Shown: positions 9,401 to 17,285, counted from the first letter of the stretch. The stretch: 64,000 nucleotides of DNA from Streptomyces niger (GCF_000718305.1 NZ_JOFQ01000007.1:1-64000), one strand, 5' to 3'. Program-made: numbers and translations. The notes: generated from the sequence alone by a model not told the origin.

Positions 9401-11237
9401 GCGGCGTGTCCTCCGGCTCGTAGATCTCCACCGCGCGCTGCCTCGGGTACAGCCCCTGAACCTGTATCGGGGTGCCGTCGGCGATCCGGCCGGCGGTGGT
9501 CAGCGGTCCGAAGGCGGCCACCTTGCGGTAGCCGGAGGACACGAGGGCGCGGCGGACGGTCTGCGGGGGGACGTAGCCGATCTGGTCGGGGTCCAGGTCG
9601 TTGCGTACGACCACGTTGTACAGCCCGGCCCGGCTCAGGAAGCCGCGCAGGCCCGGTACTTCGGAGCCGGTCATCAGGGCCTGCTCCACGGCGTCCATCG
9701 TGCGCCGCGAACCCTTCGTCCCGAAGGGGACGAAGTCGCGCTGCGCCCAGCGGGACTCGGCGAGCACGTCGAGCGGCTGGTCGATGGGGGAGCCCCAGGT
9801 GTACAGGCCGTGCGCGGTGGCCGGGACGACCAGCGCGCGGTCGTCGGGGCTGTGGTCCACGAGCCAGTCGGCGGTCCGCTGCCAGTAGGCGGGCAGTTGC
9901 TTGAAGGCACCGGGCTGCAGGACCGTGCCGTTCAGGTAGGGCAGCGCGAGAGCCGGCAGCAGAAGCAGCGCGACGATCAGGGGGACGTACCGGCCGCCGG
10001 GCAGCGGGCGGCCGGCGCGCGGCCGGGAGGCCAGGCCCGTGAGGTGCGCCAGCCCGAAGGCCAGCGCGAGGGCGAGGCCGGGCGCGAACTTGTAGACGTT
10101 GCGGAACGGCTGCAACGGGCCGTCCAGCCAGTCCCGCACCATTTGGTGCAGCGGGCCGCCGAGGAAGCCCCCGTACCCGGCCAGCGCGATCGCGGCGACG
10201 ACCAGCACGGTCAGCAGCAGCCAGCGCCGCTCGGGCAGGTCCCGGCGGGCCAGCCCGGCCAGGCCCAGCGCCGCCGTGAGCGCGGTGCCGACGACCGTGA
10301 ACACGCCCGCCACCAGCGTCCAGCCGGCGGGCAGCCAAGGCTCCCCGAAGTTCAGGTACGCGACCCAGTTGCCGGCGCCGCGCAGCAGCTCGGTGGCCGA
10401 CATGGTGCTCGTGGTGGCGTCGGCCTGCTCCACGTACGGCATGAAGTTCTCGCCGTGCGCGCCCAGGAGGAGCAGCGGGAGCGACCACCATGCGGTGACC
10501 AGCAGGACGCCCGGCAGCCACCAGCCCAGTAACGTCCACCGTCGCGAACCGGTACGGGTGAGCACGTACAGCAGCGCGGGTACCAGCGCCGCGATCGTGC
10601 AGGCCGCGTTGACGCCGCCCATGAAGGGGATCAGCACCGCCGAACGGGCCGCCGCGAGGCGCGTGGTGCGGCGCGGGTCGGCGAGCGGCAGCAGCACCCA
10701 GGGGAGAACGGCGCCGGGCAGCGCGGCGGCCGAGGTGGACCCGATGACGATGGTGAAGGCGGGCCACAGCGCATACGTGGCGGCCCCCAGCAGCCGTGAG
10801 GCGGGGCTGCCCACCTTCAGGCGCTCGGCCAGTCGCAGCGCGCCCCAGAAGGCGGCGGTCACCACGAGGGACAGCCACAGCCGTTCCGCGATCCAGACCG
10901 GCAGGTGCGCCAGGTCGGCCAGCGCGTAGTACGGGAGCATCGGGAACGCGTAGCCGATGTACTGGTCGGCGAGGCCCCCGAAGCCGGCCCGGTCGTGCCA
11001 GAGGGACCCGAGGTCGGCGAGGAACTTCCACGGGGCCAGCGCCACCCCGAGCTTGGTCTCGAACGTCATCCGGCCCGGGGACGGCGCCAGGAAGGCGAGG
11101 AAGGCGACGGCCCAGAAGGCCAGCAGCCAGCTCCGCCTCCGTGGCCGCTCCGGTGGTGGCCCCTCGGGTGCGGTCGTCGGAGTGCTTCCGGGAACGGGCG
11201 AGCCCGGAGAGCGCGAGGTGGCGAGCGTCTGGGTCAT
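6429..11237 (-). CDS. AftD-like alpha-(1->3)-arabinofuranosyltransferase family GT-C protein (DUF3367)
   Basis: At 1602 aa this is the largest gene of the window. Residues 36-440 contain the multi-pass GT-C membrane core, with an acidic loop motif MTFETKLG just after helix 1. Residues about 460-700 form the DUF3367-type extracytoplasmic domain. Two discoidin-like carbohydrate-binding domains follow near 725-860 (FDGDPDTAW) and 950-1090 (VDGDLTTAW), then further helices. A roughly 200-residue tail is built of Pro/Glu/Thr repeats. Mycobacterial AftD adds arabinofuranose to cell-wall arabinan from decaprenyl-phosphoarabinose; a similar donor is expected here. Codon 236 (10530-10532) is TTA. Both ends overlap neighbours by 4 bp. 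Confidence 0.87.
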   Translation of the reverse strand: MTQTLATSRSPGSPVPGSTPTTAPEGPPPERPRRRSWLLAFWAVAFLAFLAPSPGRMTFETKLGVALAPWKFLADLGSLWHDRAGFGGLADQYIGYAFPMLPYYALADLAHLPVWIAERLWLSLVVTAAFWGALRLAERLKVGSPASRLLGAATYALWPAFTIVIGSTSAAALPGAVLPWVLLPLADPRRTTRLAAARSAVLIPFMGGVNAACTIAALVPALLYVLTRTGSRRWTLLGWWLPGVLLVTAWWSLPLLLLGAHGENFMPYVEQADATTSTMSATELLRGAGNWVAYLNFGEPWLPAGWTLVAGVFTVVGTALTAALGLAGLARRDLPERRWLLLTVLVVAAIALAGYGGFLGGPLHQMVRDWLDGPLQPFRNVYKFAPGLALALAFGLAHLTGLASRPRAGRPLPGGRYVPLIVALLLLPALALPYLNGTVLQPGAFKQLPAYWQRTADWLVDHSPDDRALVVPATAHGLYTWGSPIDQPLDVLAESRWAQRDFVPFGTKGSRRTMDAVEQALMTGSEVPGLRGFLSRAGLYNVVVRNDLDPDQIGYVPPQTVRRALVSSGYRKVAAFGPLTTAGRIADGTPIQVQGLYPRQRAVEIYEPEDTPRPGKVTARAAADAARLSGGPEALLQFAADPALRDRPTVLTGDALPGVEAPALHLTGDGLRRTDTRFGLVNTNTSYTYTARERNGPDSVQDPGRPPRQILPVHGIEHQTTAVLRGARSVTASSSGSWLFHLPQYDPVHAFDGDPDTAWAEGSAGDPVGQWVKVAFKRPVDVPATLALTPLPGDGLRAAPTAVRVSTDRGSAVSQLRTDGTRQSVRAPAGRAKWLKVTIMGSQLPRAGVSGAGISEVTIPGVRVTRLLQVPTDSEYTDAPATTYALHRGSDPGGLSPVSAETGLHRQFRTGADAVYRVSAEALAVPGRALDALLTKAAPEQRDRITVTADSTSRTGQSLSPRNLVDGDLTTAWVAGDKPTVHLRWPGKKKIDTIVLPAAGGISTRPEQILINSPYGAATAGVDENGMARFDPITTDRLDLTISKVKPLTIHNPVAGQPLQLPVGLSEVYLPALKKYRTPPPHRGARFSLPCGQGPELTVDGVRYATKAAGPVRDLVQRRPVKVELCRAEGGRVALPAGRHRVEAGDQGPLALTDITLRRGTPEPTTVAPRRVIAGAGWSGDSRDAYISPGRAVYLQTYENANAGWHALLNGRELTPVRVDGWQQAFLVPAGGGGTVHLYYAPAAQYRVALVTGAVGVLLVAACALIGRRREAAEVPVPPPAPSWGVLGTVVLAAVLALVAGPFAVAVPVLALLARGRPALLAPLAFLAMAAAGVAASFGAGFPASLGRGPFSAPAQGLALLALTAAVVTVPPGRLWPAALRPGHRKLRPPEADTTEGTAVEAAPTTAEPKTGEEDTTKPLPTGEGTTERPPTEGAAPAGSTPDASPATEPKTAEEGATRPLPAEESPTERPPAEGAAPPESAPGASPATAEPPAAGEGATKPLPAGEGDEKPASAGGAVPPGSEDDTAVLPPVPPEEPASGEPGAEAPEAGQRQAGRPDTGEAVEGPATERPTAPDQPRRRPPLPRRKKRTSEPPEEEGPTA
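6640..7080 (-). repeat. Degenerate coding repeats in the AftD tail
   Basis: The DNA repeats words such as GGGAGCGGCTTCGTGG and GGGGCCGCTCGGTG several times. On the minus strand they encode about three copies of a roughly 40-residue unit with TAEPK, GEGAT, KPLP and ERPP blocks. The tail is low complexity, acidic and Pro-rich, and probably a flexible cytoplasmic or wall-spanning linker. Confidence 0.7.
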
Positions 11238-11971
11238 GGCAACCGCCGGAGTATGAGAAGGAGGTTCCAGGTGGCGACCTCGCGCACGCCGGGCAGGCGG
11301 GCGACGGCGCCGGCCAGGAACGGCGCGTAGCGGGACCGGGCGGCGAGCACCTCGACGTCCCGGCGGGCGCGTACCTGGCGCAGCGTGGGCCCGATGTGGA
11401 GCGCGAAGAGGTTCTCGCCGAGCGTGTGCTTGGGGCTGCGTCCGGTGCGCCGCCGGTAGCGGTCGCGGGCCCGGCGCGCCCCCAGGTAGTGCCAGGGCGC
11501 CGTCTCGTGGCCGCCCCAGGGGGACAGCCAGTTGGTGAAGGCGACGTAGATCAGTCCGCCGGGGCGGGTGACCCGCACCATCTCACTGAGGAAGGTGTGC
11601 GGGTCGGCGACGTGTTCCAGGACGTTGGAGGAGAAGCAGACGTCGGCCGCGCCGTCCGCGAGCGGCAGCAGGTAGCCGTCCGCGAGCACCGCGCCCTCGG
11701 GCGGGGCGCCGCGCGCGTACAGCTCGGCCGGGTCCGGTTCCAGGAGCACCGCGAGCGCACCGCGGCGGCGGAACTCCGCCGTGAAGTGCCCGGCGCCGCC
11801 GCCGACATCGGCCACCACGGCCCCGGACAGCGGGACGTAGCGCTCCAGCTGGTCGGCGGCGTCCCGGGCGAGCAGCCCGTAACAGCCTTCGGGGTCGGTC
11901 TGCTCGTGCAGGAACGCGCGGAAGAGCGCCGCGGACCTGCGCAGCGAGGGATCGCGCACCACGTGCGTCAC
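11234..11971 (-). CDS. Class I SAM-dependent methyltransferase
   Basis: The 245-aa product has the SAM-binding motif VVADVGGGAGHFTAEF, an acidic motif II VLLEPDPAELYARG, and the Methyltransf_11 signature ADVCFSSNVLEHVADPHTFLSEMVRVTRPGG. The C-terminal half (WHYLGARRARDRYRRRTGR...HTLGENLFALHIG) resembles a family often found beside GT4 glycosyltransferases in mycobacterial arabinan loci; that comparison is from memory. GTG at 11971 lies in a GTGA overlap with the GT4 gene and is preceded by GGAG. It is the second gene of the operon, directly before the AftD-like transferase, so a lipid-linked sugar is a likely substrate. Confidence 0.87.
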   Translation of the reverse strand: MTHVVRDPSLRRSAALFRAFLHEQTDPEGCYGLLARDAADQLERYVPLSGAVVADVGGGAGHFTAEFRRRGALAVLLEPDPAELYARGAPPEGAVLADGYLLPLADGAADVCFSSNVLEHVADPHTFLSEMVRVTRPGGLIYVAFTNWLSPWGGHETAPWHYLGARRARDRYRRRTGRSPKHTLGENLFALHIGPTLRQVRARRDVEVLAARSRYAPFLAGAVARLPGVREVATWNLLLILRRLP

Positions 11972-13152
11972 CTCCCCGGCGCCGTGCGGACGGCCTCCGC
12001 GGCCACCGCGCGGAAGCTGCGGACCGTGGCGCTCCAGCGGAAGCGTGCGGCGCGCAGCTCGGCCGCGCGGCCCATCGCGTGGCGCCGCTGGCCACTCAGG
12101 GCGAGTGCGCACCAGTGGGCGGCGAAGGCGCTCTCCCCTCGTGCGAGCAGGCCGGTGACCCCGTCGTGCACGGAGTCCCGCAGGCCCGGTATGTCGAAGC
12201 CGACGGCCGGGGTGCGCCGGGCGGCGGCCTCCATGACCACCAGGCCCCAGCCCTCGATGAGCGAGGGGTGCAGCAGCAGCCAGGCGCGGCACAGCAGTTC
12301 GTGTTTCTCGCGCTCGCTCACGTGGCCCGTGAAGCGGACGCCGGGGCCTGCCAGACCCTCCAGGCGGCGCCGCTCCGGCCCGTCCCCGACGATGACCAGG
12401 CGGCCGCCGGTCACCGGCCGTACGCGCTCCCACAGGCGCAGGAGCAGGCCGATCCGCTTGTACTCGACGAGTCTGCCCATGGCCAGGAACAGCGGTTCGG
12501 GGGACTTCGGGAGCAGCGGGCCGGGCTCCTCGACGCCGTTGTGGACCAGCCGGATGCGGTCCCCGGGTACGCCGAGGTCCCGCAGCGCGCCCGCGGTGGA
12601 GTCGGAGACCGCGACCATCAGATTGCCGCGGTGGGTGCCGGCCAGCGCCCACCGCTCCAGGCCGCGGCCCAGGCGCGCTGCGGGGGCCGGGTAGCGCAGC
12701 CCCCAGAGGTCGGTGTGGACGTGGTTGACCAGGCAGAGGGTCGGTCCGCTGTGCCAGAGAGGGGCCAGGTAGGGCATGCCGTTGCACACCTCCACCAGTA
12801 GGTCGCAGTCGCCGACCTGGCGGGCGAACTGTCTGCGGACGCGCAGGAAGTGACCGGCGTCGCCACCTGCGGAGACCACCCGGTAGTCGCGGTGTGCGGC
12901 AGGACCGCCGCACAACAGCGTGACCTGGTGGCCCAGGGCGGTGAGCCCTTCGGCGAGCCGGTCGACGAGCAGTTCGGAACCGCCCGCCGCGGGGTTGCCG
13001 AGGTCGCGGCGGGCGAGGAAGACGATGCGGCGCGGCGAGGGTGGCGTGGCCGCGTGGGACGGCCTGCGGGCGTGCGGACGCACCGGCTCGTGCCAGGGGC
13101 GTACGGGCTCCAGGGCAGGGGCGTGCGGCAGCGGGGGCACGTGCTGGGGCAT
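11968..13152 (-). CDS. GT4-family glycosyltransferase
   Basis: The 394-aa protein has two Rossmann halves. The N-terminal one starts at about residue 42 (RIVFLARRDLGNPAAGGSE, the Gly-rich acceptor loop). The C-terminal one has the nucleotide-sugar loop LFLAMGRLVEYKRIGLLLR and the E-x7-E motif of retaining GT-B enzymes in SLIEGWGLVVMEAA. No signal peptide or membrane helix is present, so it acts in the cytoplasm on a nucleotide-sugar donor. The first 40 residues are Pro/His-rich and disordered. It heads the overlapping operon; a TAGGTA -10-like element lies about 30 bp upstream (13179-13184). It probably makes the lipid-linked precursor that the AftD-like enzyme later extends outside. Confidence 0.88.
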   Translation of the reverse strand: MPQHVPPLPHAPALEPVRPWHEPVRPHARRPSHAATPPSPRRIVFLARRDLGNPAAGGSELLVDRLAEGLTALGHQVTLLCGGPAAHRDYRVVSAGGDAGHFLRVRRQFARQVGDCDLLVEVCNGMPYLAPLWHSGPTLCLVNHVHTDLWGLRYPAPAARLGRGLERWALAGTHRGNLMVAVSDSTAGALRDLGVPGDRIRLVHNGVEEPGPLLPKSPEPLFLAMGRLVEYKRIGLLLRLWERVRPVTGGRLVIVGDGPERRRLEGLAGPGVRFTGHVSEREKHELLCRAWLLLHPSLIEGWGLVVMEAAARRTPAVGFDIPGLRDSVHDGVTGLLARGESAFAAHWCALALSGQRRHAMGRAAELRAARFRWSATVRSFRAVAAEAVRTAPGR

Positions 13153-13259
13153 CTGCGCTCCAACTCGTCTCAGGGTGCGGTACCTAGGGTGGGGGACGTA
13201 CTGCGTACTGAGCCGTGCGGAACGAGCCGACCGGAAATCGCCGATGGCCCGTCGGGTCG

Positions 13260-14294
13260 TCAGTGTTCGCCGCGCGCCGTGCCCTGGCCACTCACCGGAG
13301 TGACAAATTCCGGCCCGTCTCCGTCCGGTTGTTCGTCACCGCGCGCAGCATCGGGGCGCGGTCGCCGTCCGATCGCCACCAGCACCGCGCCCGCCAGGGC
13401 CAGTACGCCGCCCGCCCCGGCCGTCCACGGGGGGACGGTCTCACCCACCAGCCGCAGCTTCCTGGCGTCCGCGCTCGCCAGCGCCACCTGGGCGCGGCGG
13501 GTGGCGGGCGTGAAGCGCAGCCGGCGGCCGTCCAGCAGGGTGACCACGTCCCGCTGTCCGCCGGGCACCCGCAGCGTCCTGCGCGGCGAGACCGAGGCGT
13601 CGATGATGCGACCGGTGCGCCGGTCCACGACCAGTTCGATCCCGGCGTTGGCGTACCACTCCTCGGCCTGGATCTGCGGTTGCTTCGGCCGACCCACGAG
13701 CTTGCCCGGCACCTGCCTGCTGCCCGTCCTGGCCGGCGGCACCGACCCGGTGAACACATACCCCTGGTGGCCCGCGACGCGCCGCGTCCCGGTGTACGCC
13801 AGCGGGACCGCCGCCTGCAGCGTGTCGTCCCACCAACGGTAGGTACGCCGCTGCACATCGAAGGGGAACTTCAGGTACGCCTCGCCCTCGTAGTGCGCGG
13901 GGGACTCACCGCAGCAGTGCACCGGCGCGTTCGTCCGCCGGTCGGTGACCCAGCGCCCGGTGGTCCACAGCAGCGCCTTACGAGGGTCCTTCAGTCGCAG
14001 CGTCCGAGGGGAGTCGACGGTGGTGGACACGTTCCACACGGCCTGCCCGCTGCGCTCACTCGCGGCCACGTCGCCCAGTACGTGACGGGTGACGGTGATC
14101 CGGCCCTTTCTGGTCTCCAGGTCCTCCGTCTCGAAGTAGCGCCCGGTGCCGGTGAACACCGTGGTGACGTCCACGTCGACAGGAGTGCGCGCGGCGCGCG
14201 GTGCCACGTACCAGGCCAGCATCGCCGCCAGTACCAGCAGGAACACGCCGCTGCCGAGCAGGGCCAGGGACAGGGGTGAGGCAGTCTTCCGCAT
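13260..14294 (-). CDS. DUF3068 (PorA-family) membrane-anchored protein
   Basis: The 344-aa protein has one N-terminal helix (LALLGSGVFLLVLAAMLAWYV), a roughly 250-residue extracytoplasmic domain, and a C-terminal helix (AGAGGVLALAGAVLVAIG) with a short acidic tail. Features such as TPVDVDVTTVFTG, WNVSTTVDSP and YEGEAYLKFPFDVQRRTYRWWDDTL mark the DUF3068 family. Its function is unknown in Streptomyces. It lies 107 bp upstream of the glycan operon on the same strand. I recall a DUF3068 gene near aftD in mycobacteria too, which supports a functional link. The start is at 14294 because the family-typical RKTASP-plus-helix opening begins there; longer upstream frames look non-coding. Confidence 0.85.
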   Translation of the reverse strand: MRKTASPLSLALLGSGVFLLVLAAMLAWYVAPRAARTPVDVDVTTVFTGTGRYFETEDLETRKGRITVTRHVLGDVAASERSGQAVWNVSTTVDSPRTLRLKDPRKALLWTTGRWVTDRRTNAPVHCCGESPAHYEGEAYLKFPFDVQRRTYRWWDDTLQAAVPLAYTGTRRVAGHQGYVFTGSVPPARTGSRQVPGKLVGRPKQPQIQAEEWYANAGIELVVDRRTGRIIDASVSPRRTLRVPGGQRDVVTLLDGRRLRFTPATRRAQVALASADARKLRLVGETVPPWTAGAGGVLALAGAVLVAIGRRPRPDAARGDEQPDGDGPEFVTPVSGQGTARGEH

Positions 14295-14541
14295 ACGGGC
14301 ACTCCTGTGGTGAGGCAGGGCGGGGCAGTGCACGGGGAACGACTTCGGGGCCCGGTACCCGGGCCGGCCGGGAGGCGGGTCGTACGGATACGGAGGCACG
14401 GGCCCGGGCGGGACACGGTAGCGGTGGCTCCGCCGGGGCGCGCGGCGGTGTACGGAGGCGGGCCGGAGGGAAGCCGGAAGCGGGCCGAAACCGGCCCGGA
14501 GGCGGTTCCCGGCCATCGGCCCGGGAACCGTAGGGGAGTAC

Positions 14542-14570
14542 TTGACAGCCCGTCAACTCCCTCTCACAGT
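14542..14570 (+). promoter_or_regulatory. Candidate promoter with inverted repeat upstream of DUF2613
   Basis: TTGACA at 14542-14547 and CACAGT at 14565-14570 are 17 bp apart. TTGAC-AGCCC-GTCAA (14542-14556) is a perfect 5-bp inverted repeat overlying the -35, so a repressor may bind here. The rest of 14295-14541 is G-rich with several short palindromes (for example around 14353) and holds no gene. Confidence 0.5.
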
Positions 14571-14642
14571 AGGCACACCGCGACAGCCGTCAGACCGGGG
14601 CCGGGCGCCGCGCCCGCCACCACGACGAAGGGTCCGCGCGCC

Positions 14643-14789
14643 ATGCCCAGACTGCTCGCCGCCACGCTGACCTGTATCGCCGCCGCCGCGCTCGCCGCGG
14701 GCGCGGGCCTGGGGGCCGTCGCCGTGCTGAACGCCACCCCGGAGCAGCCGAACGTCCCGCTGGTCACCTTCGACCGGACCGGTGAGTGA
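14643..14789 (+). CDS. DUF2613 small membrane protein
   Basis: The 48-aa protein has a single hydrophobic N-terminal segment (LLAATLTCIAAAALAAGAGLGAVAVL) followed by NATPEQPNVPLVTF. I recognise the latter as the conserved end of the Streptomyces DUF2613 family. The function is unknown; it is probably a small single-pass membrane peptide. Its stop overlaps the start of the PucR-type regulator by 8 bp, so the two are very likely translated from one mRNA. The ATG at 14643 was chosen because the family starts just before the helix. Confidence 0.8.
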   Translation: MPRLLAATLTCIAAAALAAGAGLGAVAVLNATPEQPNVPLVTFDRTGE

Positions 14790-16023
14790 GCGGGCGGTGA
14801 CCGCCGTGGGCCCGGCCTGGCAGGACGTGCCGCGCCTGCGGGTGCACCGCTTCGCCACCCTGGCCATGGACCGGGTCCCCGCGCTCGCCGAGGAGATCCT
14901 GCGCGAGATCCGACGCGAGTTCCCGCAGCTGCCGGTCGTCCTGGACGAACTGGGTGAGCCCAAGGCGCTGGTGGGCATCCGCCGGGCGCTGGAGCACTTC
15001 GTCACCCACGTCGCCGCGGGCGAGGAGCGCCCTCAGGCGCCCCCACAGGACTTCCAGGACTTCGGCCGGGGCGAGGGACAGCACGGACGCAGCCTGGACG
15101 CCCTGCAGGCCGTCTACTGGCTCGGCGTACGGCTGGCCTGGCGCCGGCTCGCGGAGATCGGCCAGGAGGCGGAGATCCCGGCCCCCGCGATGTACGAACT
15201 GGCCGAATCCGGCTTCGCGTACCTGGACGGGCTGGTCGCCCAGTCCGTACGCGGTCACGCCGAGGCCGCCGCCCGGCAGGCCGGCGAGCGGCTCCGGCTG
15301 CAGCGGCAGCTGATGGCGGAGATCCTGACCGGCGGGCCGGACGTCGCGGAACGCGCCGCCCGGATCGGCTGGCCGCTGCCCGAATACGTCGCGGTCGCCG
15401 TGCTGGCCCGGCCCGCCCGGGAGGCCGTGGCGCCGGCCGTCGGGCCCGGCGTCCTGCTGGACATGGAGCGGGAGCGGCCGTGCGTGATCCTGCCGGAGCC
15501 GGACGTGGCGGGCCGCCACGAGCTGCTGGCACGGGCCACGTACGGCTGGTCGGGCGCGGTCGGGCCGCCCGTACCGCTCGCCGCTGCCGCCGCTTCCCTG
15601 CGCTGGGCGGAGGCGGCGCTCGCTCTCGTGGAGCGCGGCCTGCTGCCCCCGGGGGAGCTGCTGCGCTGCACCGAGCACACCGAAGCGCTCGTTCTGCTGC
15701 CTCCCGAAGAGCTGATCGCCGACCTCACCCGACGCAGCCTGGCGCCACTGGAGAGCTGCGGACCCGGCCACGCCCGGCGACTCGCCGACACCCTGCTCGC
15801 CTGGCTGGAGACGCGCGGCGGCGCCCCCGAGGTGGCCGCCCGGCTCGGCGTGCACCCGCAGACCGTCCGCTACCGGCTGCGTCAGCTCCGCGACCTGTGG
15901 GGCGAGGAGCTCGACGACCCGGACCGGCGCTTCGCGCTCGAACTGGTGCTGCGCGCACGGCGCTTACGGGAGGGCGCGGCGCAGGGCGGCGGGACGGCCG
16001 TCGGGGCGCGCCGGGTCAGCTGA
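14782..16023 (+). CDS. PucR/CdaR-type helix-turn-helix transcriptional regulator
   Basis: This 413-aa regulator has an N-terminal all-helical sensor (residues about 10-170, with [34 protein letters not shown]). A GGDEF-like middle follows, then the C-terminal PucR helix-turn-helix [33 protein letters not shown]. It is the same architecture as FasR elsewhere in this window. Codon 395 (15964-15966, in ARRLREG) is TTA, so the last 19 residues depend on bldA. The stop codon overlaps the 3' end of the convergent DsbA-like gene by 8 bp. Targets are unknown. Confidence 0.88.
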   Translation: MSERAVTAVGPAWQDVPRLRVHRFATLAMDRVPALAEEILREIRREFPQLPVVLDELGEPKALVGIRRALEHFVTHVAAGEERPQAPPQDFQDFGRGEGQHGRSLDALQAVYWLGVRLAWRRLAEIGQEAEIPAPAMYELAESGFAYLDGLVAQSVRGHAEAAARQAGERLRLQRQLMAEILTGGPDVAERAARIGWPLPEYVAVAVLARPAREAVAPAVGPGVLLDMERERPCVILPEPDVAGRHELLARATYGWSGAVGPPVPLAAAAASLRWAEAALALVERGLLPPGELLRCTEHTEALVLLPPEELIADLTRRSLAPLESCGPGHARRLADTLLAWLETRGGAPEVAARLGVHPQTVRYRLRQLRDLWGEELDDPDRRFALELVLRARRLREGAAQGGGTAVGARRVS

Positions 16024-16639
16024 AGTCGAGGTCGCCGGTGCGGGTGCGCTTGAGCTCGAAGAACTTGTCGTAACCGGCGAGCAGCCGGGCGCCGTCGAAG
16101 ACCCGTACCGCCTCCTCGCCGCGCGGGATCGCGGACAGTACGGGCCCGAAGAAGGCCACCCCGTCGATGTGGATCGTGGGCGTGCCGACCTCGGAGCCCA
16201 CCGGATCCATGCCCTCGTGGTGGCTCTTGCGCAGCGCCTCGTCGTAGGCGGTGCTGTGCGCCGCCTCGGCCAGCTCGGCGGGGAGCCCGGTCTCGGCCAG
16301 CGCCTCCGCGATCACCGCGTCCATCTCCTCGCCACGGCCCTCGTTGTGGATACGGGTGCCGAGCGCGGTGTACAGGTCGCGCAGGATCTCCTCGCCGCGC
16401 TGCTGCGCGGCGGCGATGCAGACGCGGACCGGTCCCCAGCCCCGCTCCAGCAGCTCCTTGTACTGGTCCGGGAGGTCCTCGCGGTCCTCGTTGAGGACGG
16501 AGAGGCTCATGACCCGGAAGCGCAGGTCCAGGTCGCGGTGGCGCTCGACCTCCAGAATCCAGCGGGAGGAGATCCAGGCGAAGGGACAGAGCGGGTCGAA
16601 GTAGAAGTCGACCGCGGGCCGGCTGTTCTGGGTGGTCAT
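16016..16639 (-). CDS. DsbA-family thioredoxin-fold protein (Rv2466c-type nitroreductase family)
   Basis: The 207-aa protein has the thioredoxin-fold start [18 protein letters not shown] with Cys18, a helical insertion, and the cis-Pro region [11 protein letters not shown] before the last strands. This matches the mycothiol-dependent oxidoreductase/nitroreductase family related to DsbA. The active-site position reads CPFA, so a second, resolving Cys is missing and only a monothiol mechanism (for example with mycothiol) is possible. There is no signal peptide, so it is cytoplasmic. It is transcribed away from the MarR gene's end by 25 bp and may share its mRNA. Confidence 0.85.
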   Translation of the reverse strand: MTTQNSRPAVDFYFDPLCPFAWISSRWILEVERHRDLDLRFRVMSLSVLNEDREDLPDQYKELLERGWGPVRVCIAAAQQRGEEILRDLYTALGTRIHNEGRGEEMDAVIAEALAETGLPAELAEAAHSTAYDEALRKSHHEGMDPVGSEVGTPTIHIDGVAFFGPVLSAIPRGEEAVRVFDGARLLAGYDKFFELKRTRTGDLDFS

Positions 16640-16664
16640 GGCCTCACATTAGAGGCGCGGCGCC

Positions 16665-17285
16665 CTATCGGGCAGCGGTACCGGCGCCGCCGTTCGTGTC
16701 CCGCGGGTCGTCCGTGCGGTGCGCGCCATCCGTGCCCTGCACGCCCTGCGCGCCATCCGCGGCGCCGGAGCCATCCGCGGCGCCATGGCTGTCGGCGGCA
16801 TCGGTGGCGTCAGCGACAGCGGCGTCGTCGGTGACGTCGGCGTCGTCGGTGACATCCGGGTCGTCCAGGCCCAGCATGCGGCGCAGCAGCTCCTTGAGCA
16901 CCGTGCGCTCGGCGACCGTCAGGCCGCCCAGGGGCTCGCGGGCGAAGCCGAGCGCGGCACGCAGCTGCTGCGCGGTGGCTCGGCCCTCCTCGGTCGGCGC
17001 CGCGAGCTTGACGCGGCGGTCGGCCGGGTCGGGGCGGCGCTCGACCAGGCCGCGGGACTCTAGTCGGTCCACGATCCCGGTGATGTTCGACGGCTCGCAC
17101 TTCAGGCGCTGCGCGATGCGGCGCATGGGCAGCGGCTCGCCCGCGAGCAGGCCCAGGACGCGGGCCTGGGCGCCGGTCAGCGCGTACTCGGCGGCCGCGT
17201 GCTCGTACTCCTCGTGGTAGCGGGCGACGACGGTGCCGATCAGCTCCACGACCTCAAGGGTCAACGGGTCGGTGCGAGGCGTCAT
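16665..17285 (-). CDS. MarR-family transcriptional regulator with Asp/Ala-rich tail
   Basis: Residues about 1-145 form a winged helix of the MarR family (ALTGAQARVLGLLAGEPLPMRRIAQRLKCEPSNITGIVDRLESRGLVERRPDPADRRVKLAAPTEEG can be read in segments). The last 60 residues are a repeat-derived acidic tail (VTDDAD, DGSGAADG). It is divergent from the NADP oxidoreductase gene, with a perfect inverted repeat between them. The only Cys sits in the recognition-helix region and not near the N-terminus, so it is not a classical OhrR sensor even though ohr is nearby. The start is ATG at 17285; an in-frame GTG at 17291 is possible. Confidence 0.88.
   Translation of the reverse strand: MTPRTDPLTLEVVELIGTVVARYHEEYEHAAAEYALTGAQARVLGLLAGEPLPMRRIAQRLKCEPSNITGIVDRLESRGLVERRPDPADRRVKLAAPTEEGRATAQQLRAALGFAREPLGGLTVAERTVLKELLRRMLGLDDPDVTDDADVTDDAAVADATDAADSHGAADGSGAADGAQGVQGTDGAHRTDDPRDTNGGAGTAAR

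Noticed and set aside
6057..10532. A 1491-codon open frame on the plus strand opposite the AftD-like gene
   Set aside because: It is Arg/Gly/Pro-only nonsense typical of the complement of a GC-rich gene; the minus-strand protein has clear domains and codon bias.
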